A DNA stretch of 64,000 nucleotides, from positions 1 through 64,000 of the forward strand of contig JAGAZO010000001.1 of NCBI GenBank assembly GCA_017940005.1. Reading direction: 5' to 3'. The notes below the pieces were generated by a model, which was given only the letters and a program-made list of their open reading frames with translations, did not search any database and had not been told where the DNA came from. Position 1 is the first letter of the stretch. The number at the start of each line of letters is the position of its first letter. The stretch is from Treponema sp. GTDB lineage: Bacteria; Spirochaetota; Spirochaetia; Treponematales; Treponemataceae. The translations under genes were made by a program, and so were the position numbers. This document shows positions 1 to 8,582 of this stretch, piece after piece.

Positions 1-292
1 CAGTTGCACGCAGTGTAACTGCGCACACGTAAATAAGCGAGTTTGCGAAGCGAACCGTGACGAAGCTTTGCAAACTGCAAGTTAAAAACGCCGCGACATT
101 TCAGCGGTGTTTTTTAACTTCCTTAAAATTGCACAAACGAGCAAGTTTCAACTTGCGAGCGCGTGCAATTAGTGCGCAGTTGCACGCAGTGTAACTGCGC
201 ACACGTAAATAAGCGAGTTTGCGAAGCGAACCGTGACGAAGCTTTGCAAACTGCAAGTTAAAAACGCCGCGACATTTCAGCGGTGTTTTTAA
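1..292 (+). repeat. Tandem intergenic repeat modules (family R1), 176-bp period
   Basis: Unit 1 (1-176) is followed by a nearly identical, shortened second unit (177-292). Each unit carries several dyads: CAGTT...AACTG at its start, AGTTTGC...GCAAACT, GCAAGTTTCAACTTGC, and a terminator-like hairpin with a T run (about 84-115 and 260-292). Related units occur at 36377-36640 and 40786-40975. The second hairpin sits 5 bp beyond the end of the batD-like gene and could terminate that operon. No ORF of substance is present. The nature (ncRNA, mobile repeat or terminator array) is unknown. Confidence 0.85.
260..292. terminator. Terminator-like hairpin downstream of bat operon
   Basis: A GC-rich stem (ACGCCGC paired with GCGGTGT, one G-U pair) is flanked by A and T runs, so it could work on either strand. 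It lies directly beyond the stop of the minus-strand batD-like gene. Confidence 0.6.
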
Positions 293-296
293 ACGG

Positions 297-1676
297 TCAT
301 TTTATCAAGATAACCGCATCAGATAAAATCCAGCCGCCAGTATTTCCATACTGTATGTATATCCATGCGCCAGCTTCTTCTTCTACTTTCACGCGTTCAC
401 CGCTTTCTATAGGAGACACAACTCCCGAAGATTCATCGGGAACAGATCGTATCACACCGCCCTTAAAAATTCCATACCGATTTGAGAGCTGGATGCCAGC
501 AACAATGGCAGGCATAAGCACTACACAGACACAACTGAATAATATGACCCCCACTATGCGTTTTTTTACAGCAAACATGACAATCGCAAACACCAATAAA
601 ATACACGCTATCGAAACAAACAAAACAAATGTCCATATGTTTGGCTCCGTCTGTCCAGATGCGATACCAAGTGATTTTTCAAAAGCGCGTCGTTCGTTTG
701 CCGCTCGCAATGGAATCAGCGAATGACGTTCTTTTATCCGAAACGCGGCAAGCGCTGCGCAATCACTTTCCGACAACACAATTCTTTCTGGTTCATCCTG
801 CGGCGCAACAACTTCTGTAAACGCATACGAAAAATAATTTTCATGCATCATGTGAGCACTGTTGCTCGAATCAGTTGCAGCAAGCACCGTTATCCGCGCT
901 GCAGCTTGTGACAACCGTTCGCGCTTGCCGCTATATGCCGTAGCTGTAAGTTGTATATCAGGAATAGTTGCTTCTCCAGGTACAAGCGGCTGCCACTCAA
1001 AGAGCGCTAAAGGAATAAGCGTTGAAGAAAAATCAGACGCGCGGGGTTTTCCTTCTGTTATCTCAAATCGCTGTACTTCAGTAAAAAGGGCATCACGTGG
1101 CACACTCCACGTAAATTGAATTATTTGAACAGCATATTGCACATAAAGCATAAACCGCACTGTATTGCCCACATGCACAGAAAAAAGCGAATCATCGTAC
1201 AGGATATTGTCGGCCACTTCAATACCGTTTTCAAAAAGTATAATCAAACGTGGAGTTGTTGCATCTGGATTTTGCAGCACAGTGACCGCAGCAAACGGAA
1301 TCTCATGCATACTTCTCTTTATCCTCACACGCAATGGAGGAAGCTGATATACATCTGGAGTGCGAAATAAAAGCCATACGTCAATTTTCGTGCCTCCTTG
1401 CACGCCATACTCATGATAATCTGTCCGCCTCATAGAAATGAAATTAACTTGTGGTGGCAAATTCGGCGTATCGACTTGCACATCACTCGGCTTCGCATCA
1501 GGTATCACAAGCGAAAATATACACTCCATTCCAGTATACACTGCATCAGTTTGCGGGACGACGCGCAATCTTTGCATGTCAGAAAAAGATTGCGCAAATA
1601 TATCTGTTGAAAAAAATAATAAAATCAATAATCCTCTGAAGAACCTGCTGTATCTGTTTGTTCGCTGTTTTTCCAT
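297..1676 (-). CDS. BatD-like membrane protein with C-terminal SH3-like tail
   Basis: 459-aa exported protein, last gene of the moxR/bat operon. Residues 1-28 form a signal peptide, followed by a large extracytoplasmic beta-rich region of the BatD/oxygen-tolerance type, two membrane segments at roughly 345-367 and 372-394, then about 65 residues that resemble a bacterial SH3 domain (RSVPDESSG, GERVKVEEEAGAWIYIQY, GGWI). Bat proteins are thought to form a periplasmic/membrane complex governed by the MoxR ATPase; the molecular role is unsettled. The start overlaps the preceding gene by 52 bp, so translation is probably coupled. The SH3-like end recalls BatE-type tails and may be a fusion. Family confident, function inferred. 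Confidence 0.75.
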   Translation of the reverse strand: MEKQRTNRYSRFFRGLLILLFFSTDIFAQSFSDMQRLRVVPQTDAVYTGMECIFSLVIPDAKPSDVQVDTPNLPPQVNFISMRRTDYHEYGVQGGTKIDVWLLFRTPDVYQLPPLRVRIKRSMHEIPFAAVTVLQNPDATTPRLIILFENGIEVADNILYDDSLFSVHVGNTVRFMLYVQYAVQIIQFTWSVPRDALFTEVQRFEITEGKPRASDFSSTLIPLALFEWQPLVPGEATIPDIQLTATAYSGKRERLSQAAARITVLAATDSSNSAHMMHENYFSYAFTEVVAPQDEPERIVLSESDCAALAAFRIKERHSLIPLRAANERRAFEKSLGIASGQTEPNIWTFVLFVSIACILLVFAIVMFAVKKRIVGVILFSCVCVVLMPAIVAGIQLSNRYGIFKGGVIRSVPDESSGVVSPIESGERVKVEEEAGAWIYIQYGNTGGWILSDAVILIK

Positions 1677-3277
1677 TGCTTTTGATCATTCTCCCGTATT
1701 CGCTGAAATATCACGCTCTCCATCATAGATGCACCATTGTCACGCTGCACAGTAGGAATAAGCTCGTTTTCAGTCAAATGAGTTTCTTTAACAATCTGCT
1801 GATGTCGGGCAATCTCAAGATTTTCTTTCGCTTTAATTTTTGTACCGTCAACTTTCAGTGCATTGCGAAAGCAGTCTACAGCCATGTTGTAGTCACCTTT
1901 ATTATACGCGACAACTCCATAATTGTAGTATGCTGCATACAGCACTTGTTCTGGCGCATCGCGCGTTATGTTTGAAAGACACGAGAGCGCTGCGTCATAC
2001 TCGTTCTGCACAATATAGGTAACCGCAAGATTATACTGCGCATGTTGCAGTGTAAGCATGTCTTCATTTTGTTGCGCAAGTTCTTTCACACGCAGGAATC
2101 CTGCAGTCGCCCGATTATAGTTCTTTTGATACCATGCCCATGAACTTGTCAATATTTCGCGCGAGTTTGCCGCATATTTATTGGCGCACGAAGATAACAG
2201 CATTATACCTGCACACAACAGCACAGCCGACAAATGTTTTTTGTGAAATAGTTTCCTATAATTTTCAAAGTCAAATTCCGATACGATAAAACTTATCGCA
2301 AAAAATAGTATGGCAAAAAGTAAAAATACAGTATGTCTTTCAACGGGCACCATCTCGTACAATACAGAGAGAGAACCATCGCTTTTACTCTTTTGGAGTA
2401 CCTTGAGCAGTTCAAGAGCTGAACCTACTTCCGTAGCATCAATATATTCGACAGATGTACTCGCGCCAAGATTGTGCGCATACTGCGACGACTGTATGGC
2501 AAGCTTTTTCATTTTATCGGAGCGGAGTGCTGTCATCACTTTTGTTTTTCCATCTCCCGCAAGAACTTCAACCTCGCGCTCCGTTCCAAACCCGACAAGT
2601 GAAACGCTGATGCCGTACTTCATGCAACTGTCGAGCACGCTGGAAAGCCCGCCATCAGTCTCATCTCCGTCAGTGAATACCCATATGTGTCTAGCCTGCG
2701 CAGCATTTGAAGGGAAAGATTGTACGGCAGCTTGAACTCCTTTGCCAAGAGATGAGCCCGATGCCGACATGAGCGTGGGAGAGAGCGCGCTAATGAGCGA
2801 TTGCACCGCAGCAACATCTTCTGTAAGCGGAACAGCGACGATACCATCTCCTTTTGCAAGCGTTACAGAAACAAGCGTTTCATCCATCCTCTGGAGCAGC
2901 ATATCCGCATAATTTGCCGCAGCCTGTAATCTTGTTAAACCGCCTGGCGCATCATCCGCATTCATGCTGTATGAAATATCAAAAACAAAAGATACCGCAT
3001 TGCCGATTCTTTGCACAGGAACTTCATACGAACCCCACGAAAAACCTGCATACGCAAATACAAACAGACACCATGCAAGAACACGGAATATTGTGCGCAG
3101 AATAATCGCACGCGGTAAATTTTTGATGCGTTTTTTCTCGGGCAGATTTGCAGCAACAGCGATAAGCTTGCGCGACTGCACGATAATCAAACGGTATTTT
3201 TTTATCGCAATAAATAATGCAGGAATAAGCAATATGAGACCATAAAACGCATATGGACGCTCGCACGAAAAAATCAT
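1625..3277 (-). CDS. BatB-type vWA protein fused to a TPR domain (BatB/BatC)
   Basis: 550-aa membrane protein. Two N-terminal membrane segments precede a von Willebrand A domain with a MIDAS motif (FDISYSMN, then FTDGDETDGG). A further membrane segment (FLLFAILFFAISFIV) is followed by a short charged stretch and a second hydrophobic segment ending LLSSC, like a lipoprotein signal, then a TPR region (YNLAVTYIVQNEYDAAL; YYNYGVVAYNKGDYNMAV). This reads as BatB joined to a former BatC-type TPR lipoprotein. The start at 3277 is chosen because CAGGAG lies 7-8 nt upstream and the ATG follows the batA stop by one base; an upstream in-frame start would overlap batA. Confidence 0.8.
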   Translation of the reverse strand: MIFSCERPYAFYGLILLIPALFIAIKKYRLIIVQSRKLIAVAANLPEKKRIKNLPRAIILRTIFRVLAWCLFVFAYAGFSWGSYEVPVQRIGNAVSFVFDISYSMNADDAPGGLTRLQAAANYADMLLQRMDETLVSVTLAKGDGIVAVPLTEDVAAVQSLISALSPTLMSASGSSLGKGVQAAVQSFPSNAAQARHIWVFTDGDETDGGLSSVLDSCMKYGISVSLVGFGTEREVEVLAGDGKTKVMTALRSDKMKKLAIQSSQYAHNLGASTSVEYIDATEVGSALELLKVLQKSKSDGSLSVLYEMVPVERHTVFLLFAILFFAISFIVSEFDFENYRKLFHKKHLSAVLLCAGIMLLSSCANKYAANSREILTSSWAWYQKNYNRATAGFLRVKELAQQNEDMLTLQHAQYNLAVTYIVQNEYDAALSCLSNITRDAPEQVLYAAYYNYGVVAYNKGDYNMAVDCFRNALKVDGTKIKAKENLEIARHQQIVKETHLTENELIPTVQRDNGASMMESVIFQRIRENDQKQWKNSEQTDTAGSSEDY

Positions 3278-3278
3278 A

Positions 3279-4280
3279 TCACATATACTCCTGTAAATAA
3301 ATGCGGCACATAAGCCATGCAAAAATAAACAAAGCTGCAGCTATGACAATCAATTTATCATAACGGTGCGTGCTTTCTGTACGCAAATGATATGTCTGCG
3401 CAACATTCACTTCTCTGCCTATTGACGAAAGCACATTGGACAAGTCGCCTGCACTTTGCACGCTATAGTATCTTCCGCCAGAAACAGCAGCAATGCGCTG
3501 AAGCGGCACAGGATCAAATTCAGATTGCAGATAGCCTGAATAAACGCGTCCTGTTTTTGGATCAACATAATTGAGTGGAACTGTGCCGCGTGTTCCGATG
3601 CCAAGCACATAAACTAAAATATCATTCTTTTTCGCAAGTTCCGCCGCAGTTTCAGGATGAATTGAACCTGCATTATTTTCTCCATCAGTAACGAGCACTA
3701 TGCATTTCTTCGGAGCACTTGAAGATGCAAGATGATAAACTGCTGTGCTCAAACCTGTACCGATTGCAGAACCGTCTCCGAGATTTCCAACTGCAAGCGC
3801 ATCAAGCTGTGCAAGAAATGCGTTTCGATCAGGTGTAGGCGGCACTATTACTGCGGCTTCACGCGCCATGGCAACAAGGCCGAACGACATGCCGCCAACG
3901 CTATCTGCAAGCATGCGTATGGAACGGCGGGCTTCATCAAGCCGTGTGGCATTTGCCATGTCGCTTGCCGCCATAGACGGACTCGTGTCTACTACAAAAA
4001 TGATGTCTGTGCCGCGTGACGTGTAAATGCGCTCTTGATGATAGCTGACAGGATCGGCAAGCGCTGTGACGCCCGCAATAAAACCCGCTATAGCAAATAC
4101 GCGTGACACATATGAAGCAAAACTGCGAAAACGTCCTTTCCATTCAAATGTTTTTCCGCCCCAATCTGAAAGCGTTATGGGAAACGAAATTCCTGAAAAT
4201 AGTTTAAATGAACGCGCTACATAAAGCGCAGGAACAAGAAGCAGAAAAAGAAACGCAGCAGGATTTTGAAAATCAGGCAT
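3279..4280 (-). CDS. batA: BatA-type vWA domain membrane protein
   Basis: 333-aa protein with N-terminal membrane segments (NPAAFLFLLLVPALYVA; VFAIAGFIAGVTALA), a von Willebrand A domain with complete MIDAS (VVDTSPSM, GDGSAIGTGL, LVTDGENN) and one C-terminal membrane helix. The aerotolerance-type BatA protein binds a divalent metal and probably partners, in a complex chaperoned by the MoxR ATPase. The ATG at 4280 is preferred over an in-frame GTG at 4289 because GAGGAG is 8 nt upstream of the ATG. It lies between the membrane protein at 4328 and the batB fusion with which it nearly abuts. Confidence 0.85.
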   Translation of the reverse strand: MPDFQNPAAFLFLLLVPALYVARSFKLFSGISFPITLSDWGGKTFEWKGRFRSFASYVSRVFAIAGFIAGVTALADPVSYHQERIYTSRGTDIIFVVDTSPSMAASDMANATRLDEARRSIRMLADSVGGMSFGLVAMAREAAVIVPPTPDRNAFLAQLDALAVGNLGDGSAIGTGLSTAVYHLASSSAPKKCIVLVTDGENNAGSIHPETAAELAKKNDILVYVLGIGTRGTVPLNYVDPKTGRVYSGYLQSEFDPVPLQRIAAVSGGRYYSVQSAGDLSNVLSSIGREVNVAQTYHLRTESTHRYDKLIVIAAALFIFAWLMCRIYLQEYM

Positions 4281-4327
4281 ATGCAGCACTCCTCAAAAAA
4301 CAAATAATAAATTGCTCATCAACAAAC

Positions 4328-5311
4328 TCACCCTTCAAAACGCTCCACTGCATCTCGCATCATGTGTATAAGCGACAACCGTTCATCTTTGCCGAATTTT
4401 GCAGCATACTGATCAGCAGGCTGCCGTTCAGAATCAATTGAACCGCGCGCATAACGGATATAATCAGTACGGCGCATCACAGCGACAAGAGACATTATTG
4501 CTGATTGCTTTCGCTCCGACATAGTGCCTGCCATAATAGTATCGAATGTCTCCATGATTGATGACGTAGAAACAGTAGTAAAATGATACCCGATTCTAAA
4601 ATCAAGGTACTTGCGTATCATGTGTTGGAATGCCGCACAAAATGCGCCGTCATCCATACGTGAGCCGTTCCGCTCAAGTTTGCGGAGTCCACGCAGCAAA
4701 TCTTTTGCATTCTTCACATACGCGCGCAACAGTTTTCTTTTTTTATAAGCGTCGTACAAGTGCCGCCATCGTGCAACAAGCCGTATCAACAAAATGAGTA
4801 GAATAACCGAAACAAGCAAAATGGCATACAGCGCATACATTGTGCCAGGAAGCAAAAGTGGACCCGCACTTGCTCGAATAGCTGTATCGCTGTTGTTTTG
4901 CAAAACAGACGACACAGAAACTGGCAAGAAATTCAAAAAAAACGATGACGTGCCATCTGCACGAACGACAGCGGCTATATCAAGAGGAGGAAATTGCAGT
5001 TCTCCAGTACGCCACGGTACAAACATCATACTGAATGTGTACTGCAACTCATTTCTTGAAAAAGATGCTTTTGTAATCGTATAGTCGTCAGTTTCAGTTT
5101 CAAAGCCGATTGTCGTTAAATCAACATCGAGCGCGCTTGCCTTATCATCTGTATCGGCAAAAAAATCAACAGCAGAATAAAATACATACCGAAGTTCAAC
5201 AGTATCACCAACATATATTCGCTTCGGTATTGTCACCTGCGATTCATCAGATTGCGCATACAGTGAAAAAATTATCATTATTTTAAAAATAATAATTAAT
5301 AATTTTTTCAT
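4328..5311 (-). CDS. Bat-operon membrane protein (BB0174-like position)
   Basis: 327 aa: signal peptide (1-20), extracytoplasmic domain to about 155, a single membrane helix (about 158-180) and a basic cytoplasmic part with helical character (YDAYKKRKLLRAYVK, then FQHMIRKYLDFRIGYHFTT). No catalytic motif is visible. Its place between DUF58 and batA matches the uncharacterised membrane protein found in other MoxR operons, including Borrelia as I recall. Its ATG overlaps the DUF58 stop (ATGA), indicating translational coupling. It probably links an extracytoplasmic surface to the cytoplasmic MoxR/DUF58 partners; that role is inference. Confidence 0.7.
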   Translation of the reverse strand: MKKLLIIIFKIMIIFSLYAQSDESQVTIPKRIYVGDTVELRYVFYSAVDFFADTDDKASALDVDLTTIGFETETDDYTITKASFSRNELQYTFSMMFVPWRTGELQFPPLDIAAVVRADGTSSFFLNFLPVSVSSVLQNNSDTAIRASAGPLLLPGTMYALYAILLVSVILLILLIRLVARWRHLYDAYKKRKLLRAYVKNAKDLLRGLRKLERNGSRMDDGAFCAAFQHMIRKYLDFRIGYHFTTVSTSSIMETFDTIMAGTMSERKQSAIMSLVAVMRRTDYIRYARGSIDSERQPADQYAAKFGKDERLSLIHMMRDAVERFEG

Positions 5312-6204
5312 CGAAACTGTCTCCGATGAGAGAAAAAATTTGAAAGGACACGCATAGGCTCATCATCAGTAGAAAGCGAAAGCGCTATTGCTCCATGCCG
5401 AGCGCACAATTCCTGCCATCGCAAAAAATGCTGTCTGTTGTCAGCGCGCCACGCATTTCTAAACGATGTAGACGAAGAAGGCAGTACAAGGCGCGCGCCC
5501 GACTCGCTATCGATAAAAGGAACAGTACCCATTTCAGGAAGCTCGTTGTCTATCATGTCGGTAATGCGAACGGCAATCACATCGTTCTTTTGCGCAAGAG
5601 ATGCAAGCGGAGTCACCCAGCCCGTAGCGCGAAAATCAGAAAAGACAAAAACGAGCGATCGTTTTTTTAATAATTTTTCTGCACCTGAAATTGCATTGGC
5701 AAGCACAGAACCAGCAGTGCCGTTCTCTTCCAACTCGTCAAGGCGGGTAAGCAATAAGAGCGAGCATTCACGTCCGCTTTTTGGAGCACAAGAAAATTGA
5801 ATAGCACCATCAAAAAAAACTGCACCTATGCTGCTTGCATTCAATTCCGCAGCTATCACAATGAGTGCCGCCAATTCTGCCACAGTTTCATAGCGCGTTC
5901 TGTAACCAGTGCACAAAAACATCGATGATGATCTATCTACAATGAGAAAAATTTGCAATTCGCGTTCTTCCTCAAATACTTTGACAAACGGCTTTCCCAT
6001 GCGCGCAGTTACGTTCCAGTCAATTGCCCGCACATCGTCACCATGCAAATATTCCCGCACACCGCTTGTTTCAATTCCTTGCCCACGTAAAAGCGAACGG
6101 AACGAACCCGATTTAAAACTGTCTGCCAGTTTTCCCGCAGAGATGCGGAGCGATGCTGCCTGTCGTGCAAGCGTTTCTCTATTAGCGCCCAGAAGATGTT
6201 TCAT
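5308..6204 (-). CDS. DUF58 domain protein of MoxR operon
   Basis: 298-aa soluble protein with the DUF58 signature: RGQGIETSGVREYLHGDD, VRAIDWNVTAR, then a vWA-like core with IVDRSSSM. DUF58 proteins are regular partners of MoxR AAA+ ATPases and probably recruit or are remodelled by them at the membrane; no enzymatic activity is established. It begins 2 nt after the moxR stop and its own stop overlaps the next start (ATGA), so the operon is tightly coupled. Length and motifs are typical. Confidence 0.85.
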   Translation of the reverse strand: MKHLLGANRETLARQAASLRISAGKLADSFKSGSFRSLLRGQGIETSGVREYLHGDDVRAIDWNVTARMGKPFVKVFEEERELQIFLIVDRSSSMFLCTGYRTRYETVAELAALIVIAAELNASSIGAVFFDGAIQFSCAPKSGRECSLLLLTRLDELEENGTAGSVLANAISGAEKLLKKRSLVFVFSDFRATGWVTPLASLAQKNDVIAVRITDMIDNELPEMGTVPFIDSESGARLVLPSSSTSFRNAWRADNRQHFLRWQELCARHGAIALSLSTDDEPMRVLSNFFSHRRQFR

Positions 6205-6206
6205 TG

Positions 6207-7199
6207 TTATGGAACCGGTACAAAATCTAGAATGCGCAAAATGATTTCATCTGCACTGACTGAATCTGCGGCAGCCTCATAGGAGAGCACAAGACGATGA
6301 CGCAATACATTTGTAGCGACATATTTTACATCTTCTGGCAGAACAAAAGAGCGCCCTTGAAAAAGAGCTGCCGCTTTTGCACACTGTAAGAGCGCAATGC
6401 CCGCACGAGGAGATGCGCCGAATGTAATATACCGTGTGATGTCATGTTCAGACTGCTTTTTTTCTGATGACGGGCGCGTAACTGAAATAATCGACACAAT
6501 ATAGCTGACAATTGCATCATCGCAGACAATTCTTGCAAGGAGTTTTCGCAAGCGCGCAATATCGTTTAGCGTAAGAATTTTTTCGACAGACATAAGCGGA
6601 GCGTTGCCTGCTGTCCGCACAATCGCTAATTCATCTTCATGGCTTGGATACGGCACTACCAGCTTTAACAAAAATCTGTCAAGCTCCGCTTCAGGAAGAT
6701 TATACGTACCCTCCTGCTCGATAGGATTCTGCGTTGCAAGCACAAAATACGGCTCTGGCAATTTGTGCGATTTTTCTCCTATAGTGACTTGACGCTCTTC
6801 CATCGCTTCGAGCATAGCGGACTGCACTTTTGCGCTTGCCCTGTTTATTTCATCAGCAAGCACCACATTTGTAAACACAGGTCCTTTGCGCACAGAAAAA
6901 GTTCCTTTGCCTTGCTCATAGATGAGCGTACCCGATACATCGGCAGGAAGCAAGTCTGGCGTGAATTGAATACGCTTAAAATCGAGCCCCGAAATTTCTG
7001 CAAACGTTTTTACCGCAAGCGTTTTTGCAAGACCAGGAACACCCTCAAGAAGCACATGTCCATCAGCAATAAATGCAGTCATAATTCCATCGAAGAGCGC
7101 ATCTTGGCCTATAATCCGTTTGTGCGCCTCTGCTCGACATTTTTCAATGAGATTGCGACATGCCGCAAATTCTTCGTGTCCGATGTTATTTTTTTCCAT
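6207..7199 (-). CDS. moxR: MoxR-family AAA+ ATPase
   Basis: 330-aa ATPase of the AAA_3/MoxR family: Walker A GVPGLAKT near residue 57, Walker B VVLADEINRA, sensor-type ATQNPIEQEGTYNLPEAELD, and the C-terminal lid domain ending ILDFVPVP. MoxR proteins are cytoplasmic chaperone-like ATPases that act on vWA proteins, here the Bat proteins encoded downstream. First gene of a six-gene minus-strand operon. The start is supported by TTGGAG 7-8 nt upstream. A perfect 7-2-7 palindrome in the upstream region (7215-7230) may control it. Confidence 0.9.
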   Translation of the reverse strand: MEKNNIGHEEFAACRNLIEKCRAEAHKRIIGQDALFDGIMTAFIADGHVLLEGVPGLAKTLAVKTFAEISGLDFKRIQFTPDLLPADVSGTLIYEQGKGTFSVRKGPVFTNVVLADEINRASAKVQSAMLEAMEERQVTIGEKSHKLPEPYFVLATQNPIEQEGTYNLPEAELDRFLLKLVVPYPSHEDELAIVRTAGNAPLMSVEKILTLNDIARLRKLLARIVCDDAIVSYIVSIISVTRPSSEKKQSEHDITRYITFGASPRAGIALLQCAKAAALFQGRSFVLPEDVKYVATNVLRHRLVLSYEAAADSVSADEIILRILDFVPVP

Positions 7200-7214
7200 C
7201 TAACAACTCCAATT

Positions 7215-7230
7215 CTGCATAAATATGCAG
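7215..7230. promoter_or_regulatory. Palindromic operator candidate between moxR and aminotransferase
   Basis: CTGCATA and TATGCAG form a perfect 7-bp inverted repeat with a 2-bp centre in the 78-bp divergent region, 15 bp before the moxR ATG and just upstream of the -35 box of the divergent gene. It is placed like a dimeric repressor site. The binding protein is unknown. Confidence 0.45.
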
Positions 7231-7238
7231 TTTTGTAA

Positions 7239-7267
7239 TTGACAATCTCTCTGCATTTTAGAATAAT
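7239..7267 (+). promoter_or_regulatory. Sigma-70-type promoter of aminotransferase gene
   Basis: TTGACA (7239-7244), 17-bp spacer, AATAAT (7262-7267). Transcription would start near 7274, only 3-4 nt before the ATG at 7278, and no Shine-Dalgarno is present. Confidence 0.65.
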
Positions 7268-7277
7268 CTACTCTATC

Positions 7278-8582
7278 ATGTTAAACAAATTAGCACAAGA
7301 TTTAAATAGTATATTAAAAGATACTGCCGCAGAAGCGCTCTTTTCACAGTTAGGACACCGCATGTATTTTCCAAATGGAATAATCGCGCAAAGTGCAGAG
7401 GCAAAAAAGAAAGCTGCAAAAGCAAACGGTACAATTGGCATGACAGTCATAAACGGGACTCCAGCTATTCTACCGTCAATAAAAAAAGATATGCCATGTA
7501 TCGATGCAGGAGCAATCGTTGCGTATACGCCAACAGCAGGCAATATTGATTTGCGAAAACAATGGCGGGAACAAATAATCGAAAAAAATCCGCTGCTCGC
7601 CTCAAAAGGCATTTCTTTGCCTATCGTAGTAACAGGGCTTACTGCCGGCATTTCATACATCGTCAATTTATTCTGCGATGAAACAAAACCGCTGCTCACA
7701 CCAGCACCCGCATGGGACAACTATGCATTTATTGCAGAAGCGCAAGCCAATGCCAATCTCCATCAATTTCCGCTGTTTAACAACAGCTCATTTAACATCG
7801 CTGCATTTGAAAAATGCATGTATGAAGAAGTAGAAAAATACAACACTGTCAGATTGCTTTTAAATTTTCCGCAAAACCCATCAGGCTATAGCCCTACGCA
7901 TGATGAAGTTATGCAAATCTGCAAAATAATACAACATATTGCAGAGCAGGGAGCAAAATTATTAATTATATGCGATGACGCATATTTTGGACTCAACTAC
8001 GAAGACAGCATAGAAAAACAGTCTCTGTTTGCATACCTTGCAGATATACACGAAAATGTGCTTGCAGTAAAAATAGACGGTCCGACAAAAGAAGATTTCG
8101 TATGGGGATTTCGCTGTGGGTTTCTCACATTCGCAAGCAAAAATCTCTCTGATGTGCACTACGGTGCGCTCGAAAAAAAAGTCATGGGGCTTATCAGGGC
8201 ATCTGTGTCATGTAATCCGACGCTTTCGCAAACGCTTCTCATGCGCGCGTACGCCGATCCCATGCACCAAGAGCAACAGGCATTTTTTCGTAAAACGCTT
8301 GAACGTAGATACTGCGCAGTAAAAAGTTTTGTCAACGCGCATTCATCGTCAGTACTCACGCCGTTGCCATTTAATTCAGGCTACTTTATGAGTTTTCATG
8401 TTGCTAAAATCGACGCAGAAGATTTACGAAAACAGCTCCTTTCCGACAAGGGCATCGGCACCATTGCAATCGACAACAGTACGCTGCGTGTCGCATTCAG
8501 CAGTATAGACGAAGACAAAATCGAATCGGTATACTCTGATATATATGAAACAGCTGAAAATATGGAACACGCCCATCAATAG
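7278..8582 (+). CDS. Class I/II PLP-dependent aminotransferase
   Basis: 434-aa fold-type I aminotransferase. Visible features: substrate-loop region YTPTAGNIDLRKQW, the Asn of NFPQNPSGY, the Asp/Tyr of DDAYFGL, and the probable Schiff-base lysine in KIDGPTKEDFVWGFR, followed by GFRCGF. It resembles the tyrosine/alanine-type or MalY-like branch; the substrate cannot be fixed from sequence. The start at 7278 is chosen because the promoter overlaps any upstream start. It overlaps the downstream lipoprotein gene by 38 bp, suggesting co-transcription. Confidence 0.8.
   Translation: MLNKLAQDLNSILKDTAAEALFSQLGHRMYFPNGIIAQSAEAKKKAAKANGTIGMTVINGTPAILPSIKKDMPCIDAGAIVAYTPTAGNIDLRKQWREQIIEKNPLLASKGISLPIVVTGLTAGISYIVNLFCDETKPLLTPAPAWDNYAFIAEAQANANLHQFPLFNNSSFNIAAFEKCMYEEVEKYNTVRLLLNFPQNPSGYSPTHDEVMQICKIIQHIAEQGAKLLIICDDAYFGLNYEDSIEKQSLFAYLADIHENVLAVKIDGPTKEDFVWGFRCGFLTFASKNLSDVHYGALEKKVMGLIRASVSCNPTLSQTLLMRAYADPMHQEQQAFFRKTLERRYCAVKSFVNAHSSSVLTPLPFNSGYFMSFHVAKIDAEDLRKQLLSDKGIGTIAIDNSTLRVAFSSIDEDKIESVYSDIYETAENMEHAHQ

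Noticed and set aside
1-292. CRISPR array
   Set aside because: The repeats are 160-176 bp units with internal dyads, not short repeats with unique spacers, and no cas genes are present.
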